The notes beneath the pieces are model-generated. The model was not told where the DNA came from and searched no databases. It saw only the letters and a list, made by a program, of their open reading frames with translations. A stretch of 64,000 nt of DNA from Xanthobacter autotrophicus (GTDB lineage Bacteria > Pseudomonadota > Alphaproteobacteria > Rhizobiales > Xanthobacteraceae): NCBI RefSeq assembly GCF_043194295.1, contig NZ_JBAFVK010000004.1; one strand, given 5' to 3'. Each line of letters starts with the position of its first letter. Positions within the stretch are counted from its first letter, which is position 1. This document shows positions 23,869 to 33,175 of the stretch, piece after piece. The position numbers were made by a program, and so were the translations under genes.

Positions 23869-25668
23869 TCACGCCGCCAGACCGCGTGCCAGCTCCATGG
23901 CCTGCCGCTCGAACAGGCGGCGATAGAGGCCGCCCTCGCGCTGCACGAGGGCATCGTGGTCGCCCTCCTCCACGATCCGCCCCCGGTCGAACACCAGCAG
24001 GCGATCAAGGGAGCGCACCGTGGACAGCCGGTGGGCGATGACCAGCGTCGTGCGCCCCACCATCAGCCGCTCCATGGCCTCCTGGATCGCGGCTTCCGAT
24101 TCCGAATCGAGGCTGGAGGTGGCCTCGTCCAGGATCAGGATGCGCGCATCCGCGAGGAAGGCGCGGGCGATGGCTATGCGCTGGCGCTCGCCTCCGGAGA
24201 GCTTCACCCCCCGCTCGCCCACCAGCGTGCCGTAGCCACGCGGCATGCGCTCGATGAAGCCCGAGGCATTGGCCAGCTCCGCCGCTCGCCGGATCTCCGC
24301 GAAGGAGGCGTCGGGACGGCCATAGGCGATGTTCTCCATCAGCGAGCGGTGGAACAGGACCGGCTCCTGCTGCACTACCGCGATGGCCCGCCGGAGTGAG
24401 CCCTGCGTCACCGCGCGCACATCCTGCCCGTCCACGGTCACCCGGCCCGAGGTCACGTCGTGCATGCGCTGGATCAGCTTCACGAACGTGGTCTTGCCGG
24501 AGCCGGAATGGCCCACGAGGCCCACCCGCTCGCCGCCATCGATGGTGACGTTCAGGTCCTCGAACAGCGGCGTGTCATGGCCGCGATAGTGGAAGGTGAC
24601 GTGCTCGAAGGCGATGCGCCCGTCCTCCACGTTGATGGGCACGGCCCCCTTGGCATCGGCGATGGCCACCGGCTGCTGGTGGATCTCCACCAGTTCCTCC
24701 AGCTCGTTGAGGGAGCGCTGGAGATTGTGCACATGCATGCCGATGTCGCGCAGGTAAGAGTGCACGACAAGGTAGGTGGTGAGCACATAGGCGATGTCGC
24801 CCGCGCTCGCCGCCCCCTGCCGCCACAGCATCAGCGCCGTGCCGATGATGGCGGCCTGGAGCGCCACCAGCGCCATCAGTTGCGCCGTTCCGGCCCAGGT
24901 GCCCGCCATCCAGGTGCGACGGGTGCGCCCGTTCCACTTGGCGAGCACGCGGGCAAGCCGCGCCTCCTCCCGCTCTTCGGCGCCGAAGCCCTTCACCACC
25001 GCGTTGCAGCCCACGGCATCGGCCAGCACGCCGCCGACGCGGGTATCCCACGCGTTGGAGAGGCGGGCGGCGGGCGCCACGACGTTCAGCGACAGCACCA
25101 GCGTCAGCGTCACAAAGGCCACCGCGCCCACCGCCACCACGAGGCCCATCACCGGCCAGTGCAGGCCGAGCAGGATCGCCGAGCCGGCCAGCGCCACCAC
25201 GGACGGGAACAGCGCCACCAGCAACGTGTCGTGCAGCACATCGAGGGACCACATGCCGCGCGAGATCTTGCGCACGGTGGAGCCGGCGAACGTGCTCGCA
25301 TGCCAGTCCGCCGAGAAGCGCTGGACCCGGGCGAAGGCGTCCGCCGCCAGGTCCGACATCATGCGCAGGGTGAGTTTGACGATGATGACGTAGGTGAAAT
25401 GCCGGGCGGTGACCATCACCGCGCCGAGCGCCACGATGGCGAGGAAGGCCGCGCTCGCCGCCTGCCACGCCGCCTCCCGGTCCGCGCCCGCGAGCGCGCC
25501 GATCAGCCGGCCGGCGAACAGCGGCACGAACACTTCCGCGAGCGTCGCGATGAGCACGGCGGCGGCGGTGGCGGCGATCACTCCCTTCCGGCGCCGCCAA
25601 TGGCCGAGGAGGAAGGCGAAGACGGCGCGGAAGGGCACCCCGCGCTTGTGGGTCTGAAAGAGCGACAT
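23869..25668 (-). CDS. ABC exporter, fused permease and ATPase
   Basis: This 599-residue half-transporter of the MsbA/ABCB type has a six-helix membrane domain (about residues 20-320) and an ATPase domain. Motifs are Walker A GHSGSGKTT, Q-loop VVQQEPVLF, signature LSGGERQR and Walker B ILILDEATSSLDSES, followed by the H-loop AHRLSTV. It would work as a homodimer exporting a lipid, drug or peptide; the substrate is unknown. I use the ATG giving MSLFQTHKRG; the frame remains open for 170 codons upstream, but that part is a low-complexity, repeat-bearing region unlike the family. Confidence 0.92.
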   Translation of the reverse strand: MSLFQTHKRGVPFRAVFAFLLGHWRRRKGVIAATAAAVLIATLAEVFVPLFAGRLIGALAGADREAAWQAASAAFLAIVALGAVMVTARHFTYVIIVKLTLRMMSDLAADAFARVQRFSADWHASTFAGSTVRKISRGMWSLDVLHDTLLVALFPSVVALAGSAILLGLHWPVMGLVVAVGAVAFVTLTLVLSLNVVAPAARLSNAWDTRVGGVLADAVGCNAVVKGFGAEEREEARLARVLAKWNGRTRRTWMAGTWAGTAQLMALVALQAAIIGTALMLWRQGAASAGDIAYVLTTYLVVHSYLRDIGMHVHNLQRSLNELEELVEIHQQPVAIADAKGAVPINVEDGRIAFEHVTFHYRGHDTPLFEDLNVTIDGGERVGLVGHSGSGKTTFVKLIQRMHDVTSGRVTVDGQDVRAVTQGSLRRAIAVVQQEPVLFHRSLMENIAYGRPDASFAEIRRAAELANASGFIERMPRGYGTLVGERGVKLSGGERQRIAIARAFLADARILILDEATSSLDSESEAAIQEAMERLMVGRTTLVIAHRLSTVRSLDRLLVFDRGRIVEEGDHDALVQREGGLYRRLFERQAMELARGLAA

Positions 25669-26225
25669 GACACGTTCCCGGCCGCGCAAGGTCATGCGCA
25701 AAGGGCCGGTCCCTGGTTCGGACAAGGAGAGGCGGCGCAAGGCGCGCCGCGTCGGGTGAAGCGGAGGAAGGGCGGGCGTCACTGTCCCCGCCGGCCGGGA
25801 GGCCGGCGCGGGGCGGACCACGCGCGCTGGAAGGAGGACCGAGCTAGCGGCGTGGACGCCTGGGAATGACGTCGGTGTGGTGGGTGCGCCGGAAAACGCC
25901 GCGCGCAAGCCCCGCGCCGATAACGGCTCCCGACGGAACGCGGGCAAACGGGGAACTGGCAAACGGGGCGCGCGGAAGCCTGCCGTGGGCAAGCCTTGCG
26001 TGGGCAAGCCTTGCGTGGGATGGCGCGTCGGACATGAAATGCTGCATGGACACGACCCTCCCCTCTTTACCTGCCGCAACGATAACCCGGACCAAACCGT
26101 TCGTCGAGACGGCGCCGGTTCCCCCACACACAGCCATGGCCGATCTGCCGCGGCACGGGGTCTTTCACCGGCGCGCATCAAAGGCTAAGGTCGCGGCGCT
26201 TTTTTGAACGCACACGGGCGGAACC
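25669..26225. other. 557-base intergenic region with 15-base tandem repeats
   Basis: No gene is convincing here. Two direct repeats with a 15-base period occur: GGCAAACGGGG at 25943-25953 and 25958-25968, and GTGGGCAAGCCTTGC at 25985-25999 and 26000-26014, plus a partial third unit. The region must hold the divergent promoters of the ABC exporter and the zinc-finger gene. Confidence 0.5.
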
Positions 26226-26483
26226 ATGGCGGACACCGGCATTCCCCACTTCTGCAACGACCTCGGCGTCACCCTGATCGAGGTGGGCAGCAAGGAATTC
26301 ATGTGCGTGGGCGCCAAGCCGCCGTTCGACCACCCGCACATCTTCATCGACCTCGGCGGCGATACCGAGGCGGTCTGCCCTTATTGCTCCACCCTCTACC
26401 GCTACAACCCGGCCCTTGCCGCCGGCGCGGCCAAGCCGGAAGAGTGCGAGTGGCACGACACCCCGGCGGCCACCGCCGCCTGA
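26226..26483 (+). CDS. CHCC zinc-finger protein (NDUFS6-like)
   Basis: This 85-residue protein has a C-x8-H-x14-C-x2-C zinc site (Cys27, His36, Cys51, Cys54) in the sequence FMCVGAKPPFDHPHIFIDLG followed by CPYCSTLYRY. This is the zf-CHCC family, which includes the complex I subunit NDUFS6. In alphaproteobacteria such proteins are thought to be complex I accessory subunits; an NDUFA12 homologue is encoded at 922-1332. It is cytoplasmic. The FAD monooxygenase gene follows 45 bases downstream and may be cotranscribed. Confidence 0.88.
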   Translation: MADTGIPHFCNDLGVTLIEVGSKEFMCVGAKPPFDHPHIFIDLGGDTEAVCPYCSTLYRYNPALAAGAAKPEECEWHDTPAATAA

Positions 26484-26528
26484 CCGAAAGCTGATCCGCC
26501 GGCTCCCCGCGCGGAGCCGGATGCCGCC

Positions 26529-27728
26529 ATGGCCGAGCCTCTAGCCTTGCCTATTCCCTTTCGGCCAAAGCCGGTCCGCGCGGCGCGCAGCGCCGTGGTG
26601 GTGGGCGCGGGGATCGGCGGGCTGGCCACCGCCATTGCCCTCGCCCGCGCCGGCCTTGCGGTGCAGGTGGTGGAACAGGCGAAGAAGCTGAAGGAGGTCG
26701 GCGCCGGCCTCCAGCTCACCCCCAACGCCACCCGCGTCCTGCGGGAGTTCGGCCTTTTGAAGCGCCTCGAGCAGGTGGCGGTGGCCCCGCGTTCCCTGGA
26801 CGTGCGCGACGGGCGCAGCGGCGCCACCATCACCCGCGCCCATTACGGACCGGCAGCGACGCGCTACGGCGCGCCCTTCCTCGTGGTGCATCGGGCGGAC
26901 CTGCAGAACCTGCTGGCCGATGCCGCCCGGGAGGAAGGCGCCATCCTGAGCCTCGGCTCCGACCTGACGGCGGTGGAACCCTCCTTCGGCGGCGTGCGCG
27001 CGGTGGTGAAGCAGGGGGACACCCTGCTGGCCCATGGCGCCGACATCCTCGTCGGCGCGGATGGCGTGCGCTCTGCGGTGCGCGCCCATCTCGGCGTCAA
27101 GGACCCGCCGGTCTTCGCCCGACGCCTGGCCTTTCGCGCCACCGTGCCGGTGCCGGAGCGCCATCCCCCGGACGTGCGGCTCTATCTCGGCCGCGACGCG
27201 CATCTGGTGGTCTATCCGGTGAAGGGCGGCGAGGTGCTCAACCTCGTCGCCATCGTCAAGCAGACCGAGCCGGTGGCCCGCTGGAGCGCGCCCGGCGACA
27301 GCGCCGCCGTCCACGCCGCCTTCGCCTCCTGGACCGGCGAGGTGCGCAAGCTCTTGGAAAGCGCCTCCCATTTCCTGTGCTGGGGGCTCTACGACATCGA
27401 TCCCCTGCCCCGCTGGGGTTCCGGCCGCGTCACGCTCCTGGGCGATGCCGCCCATGCCATGCTGCCCTTCCTCGCCCAGGGCGCGGCGCAGGCCATCGAG
27501 GATGCGGCGAGCCTTGCCGGCGCGCTGGCCCGCGAGAATGATGCCGCCACCGCCCTGCGCGCCTATGAAAGCGAGCGGCGCGGCCGCACCGCCCGCATCC
27601 AGGGCGAGGCGCGGCGCAACGGCATGATCTACCACCTCTCCGGCGCGCCTCGGATCGCCCGCGACCTGGTGCTGCGCCGCCAGGGCCCGGCCCTGCTGGA
27701 CCGCTACGGCTGGATCTACGGCGCCTGA
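26529..27728 (+). CDS. FAD-dependent monooxygenase (salicylate hydroxylase-like)
   Basis: This 399-residue group A flavoprotein monooxygenase has the dinucleotide motif VVVGAGIGGLATAIALARAG, the DG motif VGADGVRSAVR and the ribityl-binding GDAAHAMLPFLAQGAAQAIEDA. It resembles salicylate or 3-hydroxybenzoate hydroxylases and related FAD monooxygenases that insert oxygen with NAD(P)H. The substrate cannot be fixed from sequence. Neighbouring genes give no pathway, although an enol-lactonase-like gene lies 3 kb away on the other strand. Confidence 0.85.
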   Translation: MAEPLALPIPFRPKPVRAARSAVVVGAGIGGLATAIALARAGLAVQVVEQAKKLKEVGAGLQLTPNATRVLREFGLLKRLEQVAVAPRSLDVRDGRSGATITRAHYGPAATRYGAPFLVVHRADLQNLLADAAREEGAILSLGSDLTAVEPSFGGVRAVVKQGDTLLAHGADILVGADGVRSAVRAHLGVKDPPVFARRLAFRATVPVPERHPPDVRLYLGRDAHLVVYPVKGGEVLNLVAIVKQTEPVARWSAPGDSAAVHAAFASWTGEVRKLLESASHFLCWGLYDIDPLPRWGSGRVTLLGDAAHAMLPFLAQGAAQAIEDAASLAGALARENDAATALRAYESERRGRTARIQGEARRNGMIYHLSGAPRIARDLVLRRQGPALLDRYGWIYGA

Positions 27729-28220
27729 AGGCCCGTGGTGTCTCAGTTTGAAAAGAATCGCCAGCGAACCCTGCTCTCCACCCCCGCGCCGGCCGGCTCC
27801 CTCTCCCGCTTGCGGGGGAGGGTTGGGGAGGGGGCAGCGCTTTGTGGGGGCAATGCTTTCAGGCCCCCACACCCCGTCGCCGTCCGGCTTGACCGGTCGG
27901 CCCATGGTGCGGCCGGGATACAGCGGCGGGATGGGCCCTCCGGTCAAGCCGGAGGGCGACGAGGGTGAGATGGTGAGAAGGGCGGGGAAGTGCCAGCCGC
28001 CCCCCACCCTCTGGACCTTCCCCCACCGCCGTGGTATCGGCCCGCCTCTCTCCTGAGGAAGATGTTCTCGTGCAGGACGTGATGGTCACCCGCCTTCAGC
28101 GACGACGACAGGACACGGCGCGCCAGACCGCCCGTGCCTTGCTGCCCGCCTGACGACCCGGTCGGTGATCCTTCCGGCTGTCTCGCGGGCCTTTCGTCCT
28201 GCCCGCGAAACGAGCCTTCC
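27729..28220. repeat. 492-base gap with a GC-rich repeat and a long inverted repeat
   Basis: The gap holds copy 2 of the 24-base GC-rich repeat (27799-27822, identical to 20559-20582) and a long inverted repeat. The arms of the latter are 27876-27896 and 27940-27960, 21 bp with one mismatch and core TCCGGCTTGACCGG, plus inner complementary arms GGCCCAT and ATGGGCC. Such elements are interspersed in Hyphomicrobiales genomes. I see no gene. Confidence 0.65.
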
Positions 28221-28721
28221 ATGACCGAGCTTCCCCTGTCCATCGCCGTCGAGACGGCGGCCGACGACCACGACATCGACAAGCTGCACGAACGCACCTT
28301 CGGCCCCGGGCGGTTCGCCCGCACTGCCTTCCGCATCCGCGAGCAGACGCCCCACGAGCGCGCCCTCTCCTTCACCGCGCGGGTGGGCAACATGCTGGTG
28401 GGCTCGGTGCGGCTGACGCGCGTGCGCGTCGGCTCAACGCCGGCGCTGCTGCTCGGCCCGCTCACGGTGGAGCCGCCGTTCCAGTCGGTGGGCATCGGCG
28501 CCCGGCTGATGGAGGTGGCGTTGAAGGCAGCGCAGGAAGGCGGCCATCGCCTGGTGGTGCTGGTGGGGGACGAGCCCTATTACGCCCGCTTCGGCTTCAA
28601 ACGGGTGCCCGTCGGCCGGGTGACGCTTCCCGGTCCGGTTGATCCGGCCCGCCTGCTGGTGGCGGAGCTCGCGGAGGGGGCATTTGCGGATGTGGCCGGC
28701 ATGGTCACTGCGCGCAGCTAA
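28221..28721 (+). CDS. GNAT family N-acetyltransferase (YhbS-like)
   Basis: This 166-residue GNAT acetyltransferase contains the acetyl-CoA-binding signature GIGARLMEVALKAAQEGGH (the Q/RxxGxG/A-type loop is VGIGAR) and LLGPLTVEPPFQS upstream of it, then YYARFGFKRVP. It resembles YhbS-type predicted acetyltransferases. The acceptor substrate is unknown. The ATG at 28221 is chosen because the preceding open part is cysteine/proline-rich and unlike the family. It stands alone, with a bidirectional terminator 110 bases downstream. Confidence 0.85.
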   Translation: MTELPLSIAVETAADDHDIDKLHERTFGPGRFARTAFRIREQTPHERALSFTARVGNMLVGSVRLTRVRVGSTPALLLGPLTVEPPFQSVGIGARLMEVALKAAQEGGHRLVVLVGDEPYYARFGFKRVPVGRVTLPGPVDPARLLVAELAEGAFADVAGMVTARS

Positions 28722-28831
28722 AGTCGCCTAAAATTAAGTAGATCAACAGACAGGCGTGGTCTGGAGCCACGTGTTGAAAGACGCATGGACCTTCGCGCCT
28801 GCGGCACCTGCCACCGCATCCCTGGAAACGA

Positions 28832-28857
28832 AAACGGCGGGCCTGAGCCCGCCGTTT
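28832..28857. terminator. Bidirectional terminator
   Basis: AAACGGCGGGC (28832-28842) and GCCCGCCGTTT (28847-28857) form a perfect 11-bp stem with a CTGA loop between two convergent genes. Confidence 0.8.
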
Positions 28858-28892
28858 CCTGAAATCACACAATCCGCGTCAATGAGCGGCAA

Positions 28893-30329
28893 TCACTCCG
28901 CCGCCACCACCTCCGGGCGGCCGCGGGCGAGGCGCTCGCGCTTCAGCAGCTCGGCCACCAGGAAGGCGGTCTCGATGGCCTGCTCGGCGTTGAGGCGCGG
29001 ATCGCAATAGGTGTGGTAGCGATCGCGCAGGTCCTCGTCCGAGATGGCGCGGGCGCCGCCGGTGCATTCGGTGACGTTCTTGCCCGTCATCTCCAGATGC
29101 ACGCCGCCGGCAAAGGTGCCCTCGGCCGCATGGATGTCGAAGAACGAGCGGATCTCCGACTGGATGCGCTCGAACGGCCGGGTCTTGTAGCCCGACGCCG
29201 CCTTGATGGTGTTGCCGTGCATGGGATCGCACGACCACGCCACCACGCGCCCCTCTTTCTCCACCGCGCGGATCAGGCCCGGCAGGTAGTCGCCCACCTT
29301 GTCGGCGCCGAAGCGGCAGATGAGGGTGATGCGGCCCGCCTCATTGTCGGGCTGCAGGATGTCCAAGAGGCGGATGAGGCCGTCCCCGGTGATGGAAGGG
29401 CCGCACTTGATGCCGATCGGATTGCGGATGCCTCGGAAATACTCGACATGCGCATGGTCCGGCTGGCGGGTGCGGTCGCCGATCCACAGCAGGTGGCCGG
29501 AGGTGGCGTACCAGTCGCCGGAGGTGGAATCCACCCGCGTCAGCGCCTGCTCGTAGCCCAGCAGCAGCGCCTCGTGGCTGGTGAAGAAATCCGTGGTCCG
29601 CATTTCCGGGTGGCTCTGCGGATTGATCCCGCAGGCGCGCATGAAGTCGAGCGCCTCGGTGATGCGGTTCGCGAGTTCCTGGTAGCGCGAGGACTGCGGT
29701 GAGTCCTTCACGAAGCCCAGCATCCACTGGTGGGCGTTCTCGAGATTGGCATAGCCGCCGTTGGCGAAGGCGCGCAGCAGGTTGAGCGTCGCCGCCGACT
29801 GGCGGTACGCCTCGATCTGCCGGCGCGGGTCCGGAACGCGCGCCTCGGGGGTGAAGGCGATGTCGTTGACGATGTCTCCACGGTAGCTGGGCAGCGTCAC
29901 GCCGTTCTCGGTCTCGGTATCCGAGGACCGGGGCTTGGCGAACTGGCCGGCGATGCGGCCCACCTTCACCACCGGCGTGCCGCCGGAGAACGAGAGCACC
30001 ACCGCCATCTGCAGGAAGACGCGGAAGAAATCGCGGATGTTGTCGGCCGAGTGCTCGTCGAAGCTCTCGGCGCAGTCGCCGCCCTGCAGCAGGAAGGCTT
30101 CGCCGCGGGCGACCTTGGCGATCTCCGCCTTCAGGCGGCGCGCCTCGCCGGCGAAAACGAGGGGCGGGTAGGAGGCAAGCTTGGCTTCCACATCGGCGAG
30201 TTCTGCCTTGTCCGGATAATTGGGCATCTGCACGCCGGGATAAAATCGCCAGCTATCCGGACGCCAGCCTTCGGCGCGGCGAGACATCTCGGCGCCAGGG
30301 ACAGGTGCGGATTGCGGGCGGGTCACCAT
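28893..30329 (-). CDS. aroF: 3-deoxy-7-phosphoheptulonate synthase, class II
   Basis: This 478-residue plant-type (class II) DAHP synthase catalyses the first step of the shikimate pathway, joining phosphoenolpyruvate and erythrose 4-phosphate. Conserved stretches include LLQGGDCAESFDEHSADNIR, VGRIAGQFAKPRSSDTE, NPIGIKCGPS, WSCDPMHGNT and GGVHLEMTGKNVTECTGG, containing the metal-binding Cys and His residues. The ATG at 30329 (MVTRPQSAPV) is preferred because GGAG lies 6 bases upstream; another in-frame ATG is 4 codons earlier. It is cytoplasmic, with no aromatic-pathway neighbours. Symbols vary for this class. Confidence 0.95.
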   Translation of the reverse strand: MVTRPQSAPVPGAEMSRRAEGWRPDSWRFYPGVQMPNYPDKAELADVEAKLASYPPLVFAGEARRLKAEIAKVARGEAFLLQGGDCAESFDEHSADNIRDFFRVFLQMAVVLSFSGGTPVVKVGRIAGQFAKPRSSDTETENGVTLPSYRGDIVNDIAFTPEARVPDPRRQIEAYRQSAATLNLLRAFANGGYANLENAHQWMLGFVKDSPQSSRYQELANRITEALDFMRACGINPQSHPEMRTTDFFTSHEALLLGYEQALTRVDSTSGDWYATSGHLLWIGDRTRQPDHAHVEYFRGIRNPIGIKCGPSITGDGLIRLLDILQPDNEAGRITLICRFGADKVGDYLPGLIRAVEKEGRVVAWSCDPMHGNTIKAASGYKTRPFERIQSEIRSFFDIHAAEGTFAGGVHLEMTGKNVTECTGGARAISDEDLRDRYHTYCDPRLNAEQAIETAFLVAELLKRERLARGRPEVVAAE

Positions 30330-30620
30330 TTCACTCTCCATGTTCTCAAAAACCGGGCCGGCTCGTCCGACACCGGGTCCAACCCTTGCGTTCCTCTTGT
30401 GTTCGCGGGGCCGGAAGGCGGGCTTATACACGAACCCGCGCCGCGCCGAAAGGACGCGGCGCAAACACGGTTCGGTGTCCACGGACGGCGCCCCTTCTCC
30501 TTCCCGGCGCCATCGCCTATGTGTCCTCCACCCATCCGCCCCCTTGCCGGTTGCCCCTCCCCGCGCACCGCGCCTCACAGCCGTGTCTGTTGCGGGACAC
30601 GCCCAACGCCAGAGCGTTTC

Positions 30621-31892
30621 ATGTCCCATCCCGAGCGCGCCCCCGCGCCCCGCAACGCGTCCATTCCGGCGAAGGCGACGGCGCCCACCCGGCCGCCCTT
30701 CCTCGAATTCGTCGCCCTCATCGCCCTGCTCATCGGCATGACGGCCTTCTCCATCGACAACCTGCTGCCCGCCTTCGGCGCCATCCGGGAAGACTTCGGC
30801 CTCGCCAACGCCAATGACGTGCAGGTGATGGTCTATGCCTACCTGCTCGGCATCGGCGCCGCGCAATTCCTCTACGGTCCCATCTCCGACGTGGTGGGGC
30901 GCCGGCCGATCCTGTTCGCGGGCCTCGCCATCTATGCGGTGGGCACGCTGCTCGCCCTGTTCACACGGGATTTCAACGTGCTGATCGCCGCCCGCGTCAT
31001 CCAGGGCGTGGGCGCGGCCTCGGGCCGGGTGCTCGCCATCGCCATCGTGCGCGACCGGTTCGAGGGGCGCGAGATGGCGCGCATCATGTCGCTCGCCATG
31101 ATGGTGTTCCTCACCGTGCCCATCCTGGCGCCGGCGCTGGGCAGCCTCATCCTGGCCTTCGGCTCCTGGCACCTCATCTTCATCGCCATGCTCACGCTGG
31201 CCGTGGCGCTGCTGGTCTGGTTCGGCCTGCGCATGCCGGAGACGCTGCATCCGGAATACCGCATTCCCTTCTCGCTGCGGGCCATCGGCAAGGCGGTGGT
31301 GCTCACCCTCACCACCCGCCGCGCGGCGGGCTATGCGGTGGCCATCGGCCTGATGATGGGATCGCTGATGGCCTATGTGGGCTCCGCCTCCCAGGTGTTC
31401 CAGACCGATGTCTACAAGCTGGGCAACCTGTTCCCGGTGGCGTTCGCCGCCGTGGCGGGCATCATGGCGGTGGCCTCCTTCACCAACGCGGCCCTGGTGC
31501 GGCGGATCGGCATGCGGCGGCTGTCCCACGGCGGCATCTGCGGCTTCATCACCGTGGGCGTCCTGATGGTGGCCGCCAGCCTCGCCTATGGGGGAAAGCC
31601 GCCCTTGCTGCTGTTCTGCGGCCTCGTCGGGGCGGGGCAGTTCCTGTTCGCGCTCACGGTGCCGAACTTCAACTCCATGGCCATGGAGCCGCTTGGCGCG
31701 GTGGCCGGAACCGCCTCCTCCTTCATCGGCGGCTTCACCACCCTCATGGCGTCCGTGCTCGGCTACTTCGTGGGCCGCGCCTTCGATGGCACGGTGCTGC
31801 CGCTGAGCCTGGGCTACATGGTGCTGGGCGCCATCGCGCTGGTGTTCGTGCTGTGGGCCGAGAAGGGCCGGCTGTTCGGACACAATCCATAG
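30621..31892 (+). CDS. Bcr/CflA-type multidrug MFS transporter
   Basis: This 423-residue major facilitator protein has twelve membrane segments. Signature sequences of the Bcr/CflA drug-resistance family are IDNLLPAFGAIREDF, YGPISDVVGRRPILFAGL (the motif A loop) and RVIQGVGAASGRVLAIAIVRD (motif C-like). It would export drugs or metabolites in exchange for protons. The start at 30621 gives a 27-residue hydrophilic N-terminus. It is divergent from the DAHP synthase gene. Confidence 0.88.
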   Translation: MSHPERAPAPRNASIPAKATAPTRPPFLEFVALIALLIGMTAFSIDNLLPAFGAIREDFGLANANDVQVMVYAYLLGIGAAQFLYGPISDVVGRRPILFAGLAIYAVGTLLALFTRDFNVLIAARVIQGVGAASGRVLAIAIVRDRFEGREMARIMSLAMMVFLTVPILAPALGSLILAFGSWHLIFIAMLTLAVALLVWFGLRMPETLHPEYRIPFSLRAIGKAVVLTLTTRRAAGYAVAIGLMMGSLMAYVGSASQVFQTDVYKLGNLFPVAFAAVAGIMAVASFTNAALVRRIGMRRLSHGGICGFITVGVLMVAASLAYGGKPPLLLFCGLVGAGQFLFALTVPNFNSMAMEPLGAVAGTASSFIGGFTTLMASVLGYFVGRAFDGTVLPLSLGYMVLGAIALVFVLWAEKGRLFGHNP

Positions 31893-32063
31893 ACGGCTAA
31901 TCAGATGGGCGGAAGACTCCCGCCCCGTGCTGGCCGCATGGGTGCTCCGCCCGCCGCAGCGGAATCTGTCGGCGAACTGTCCGCAAGCCGTGGTAGAAGA
32001 AACGCTTGCGCCTACACGCTTGCGCGATCTTGCGCCCGCAGTTCGAACGACAACAGGAGCCTC

Positions 32064-32954
32064 ATGCCTCAACTTTCGCCCGAAGGCCAGGCGGCCATCA
32101 ACGCCATCTCCCAGCGCACCGGCTTCAGCCCGGATGCCGTCACATCCATGCTGTTCTCGGTGATCGCCGGCAACGGCTCGATGGCCCAGTTCAGCCATCC
32201 CGAGTTCGGCGGATCCGGCCAGTGGATGCGCGGCGGGATGACCATGGTCTCGGACATGTTCAACAATTACCTGAAGGGCCGCGTGGACGGCCTGTGCAGC
32301 GAATTGTCGAACCTCGTCGCCAGCCAGCCCGGCCTCACCCAGAGCGGAAGCTTCCAGTCGCAGAACCAGGGCGGCGGGAATTTCGGCAGCGGCAATTTCG
32401 GCAGCGGGCAGTGGCAGTCGAGCGGCGGCGGGATGGGGGGCAACCAGTCCAGCCTGTTCGTGCCGGACGCCTCGGGCAATTTCAACTGGTGGCCGGCCGA
32501 TCTTGGCCAGCCGGCCAGCACCGGCGCGCAGAACTCGGTGCGCTACGCCTATTTCCCGGGATCGCACCGCCTCGCCATCGACCTCAACGGCCAGGTGACG
32601 GTCTATGACAGCCTCGACCACCAGATCGGCGGCTTCTCCCAGCAGCAGGGAGGCTCGGGCTCCCTCACCTTCACCAGCCAGTACGGCACGGTGTTCGTCT
32701 CTAACCTGCCCATCGTGAGCGGCGCACCCCAGGCCCAGGCTCAGGCCTACGCCCCGCCGCCGCCGGTCTACGATCCGCCGCCGCAGCAGCAGACCTATGC
32801 GCCGCAGCCCCAGACCTTCGGCAATCCCCTGCCGCCGCTGGGCCAGAACGAGGTGATCTCCGCCATTGAGAAGCTGGCCGATCTCCACGCCAAGGGCATC
32901 CTGAGCGACCAGGAGTTCAGCACCAAGAAGGCCGAGCTGCTCAGCCGGCTCTGA
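32064..32954 (+). CDS. SHOCT domain protein with Gly/Gln-rich centre
   Basis: This 296-residue protein has an N-terminal helical part (FSPDAVTSMLFSVIAGNGSM), a Gly/Ser/Gln/Asn-rich stretch (about 95-125, with NFGSGNFGSGQW repeats), a beta-rich middle part (residues about 130-230), a Pro/Gln-rich linker and a C-terminal SHOCT helix pair (ISAIEKLADLHAKGILSDQEF). SHOCT segments are short oligomerisation motifs. There is no signal peptide. The function is unknown. CAGGAG precedes the ATG. Palindromic repeats lie just downstream. Confidence 0.78.
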   Translation: MPQLSPEGQAAINAISQRTGFSPDAVTSMLFSVIAGNGSMAQFSHPEFGGSGQWMRGGMTMVSDMFNNYLKGRVDGLCSELSNLVASQPGLTQSGSFQSQNQGGGNFGSGNFGSGQWQSSGGGMGGNQSSLFVPDASGNFNWWPADLGQPASTGAQNSVRYAYFPGSHRLAIDLNGQVTVYDSLDHQIGGFSQQQGGSGSLTFTSQYGTVFVSNLPIVSGAPQAQAQAYAPPPPVYDPPPQQQTYAPQPQTFGNPLPPLGQNEVISAIEKLADLHAKGILSDQEFSTKKAELLSRL

Positions 32955-33001
32955 GCGCCCGCTTGGACATTCAAGAGGGCATAGATGCAATCACAGTCGT
33001 C

Positions 33002-33103
33002 ATGGCCGGGCGTGTCCCGGCCATCCCCGCGGATAGGCTGGGAAGAGCTTTCGCAAGCGGTTCCAAGCGGCTCGGCGTGGATGCCCGGGACAAGCCCGGG
33101 CAT
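33002..33103. repeat. Pair of oppositely oriented GTCATGNCCGGG-type palindromes
   Basis: ATGGCCGGG-cgtgt-CCCGGCCAT (33002-33024) and ATGCCCGGG-acaag-CCCGGGCAT (33081-33103) are two related hairpins. Each is flanked by CGTC or GACG, so that the second is roughly the reverse complement of the first. The arrangement resembles a BIME-like pair between convergent genes. Confidence 0.7.
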
Positions 33104-33175
33104 GACGATGGTAAAGCGCTGCGAGGGCCGCACGCGCCCATCGGCGTGAATTTCAACCGGATCTGAGCCCGCGGG

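Noticed and set aside
25669..26181. A 171-residue N-terminal extension of the ABC exporter
   Set aside because: It is low-complexity and repeat-bearing, with no family support; the MSLFQTHKRG start places the first membrane helix where the family has it.
30330..32990. Upstream extension of the DAHP synthase frame to 1365 codons
   Set aside because: The extension is antisense to the MFS and SHOCT genes and is rich in His, Glu, Gln and Arg. The DAHP synthase starts at 30329 with a good ribosome site.
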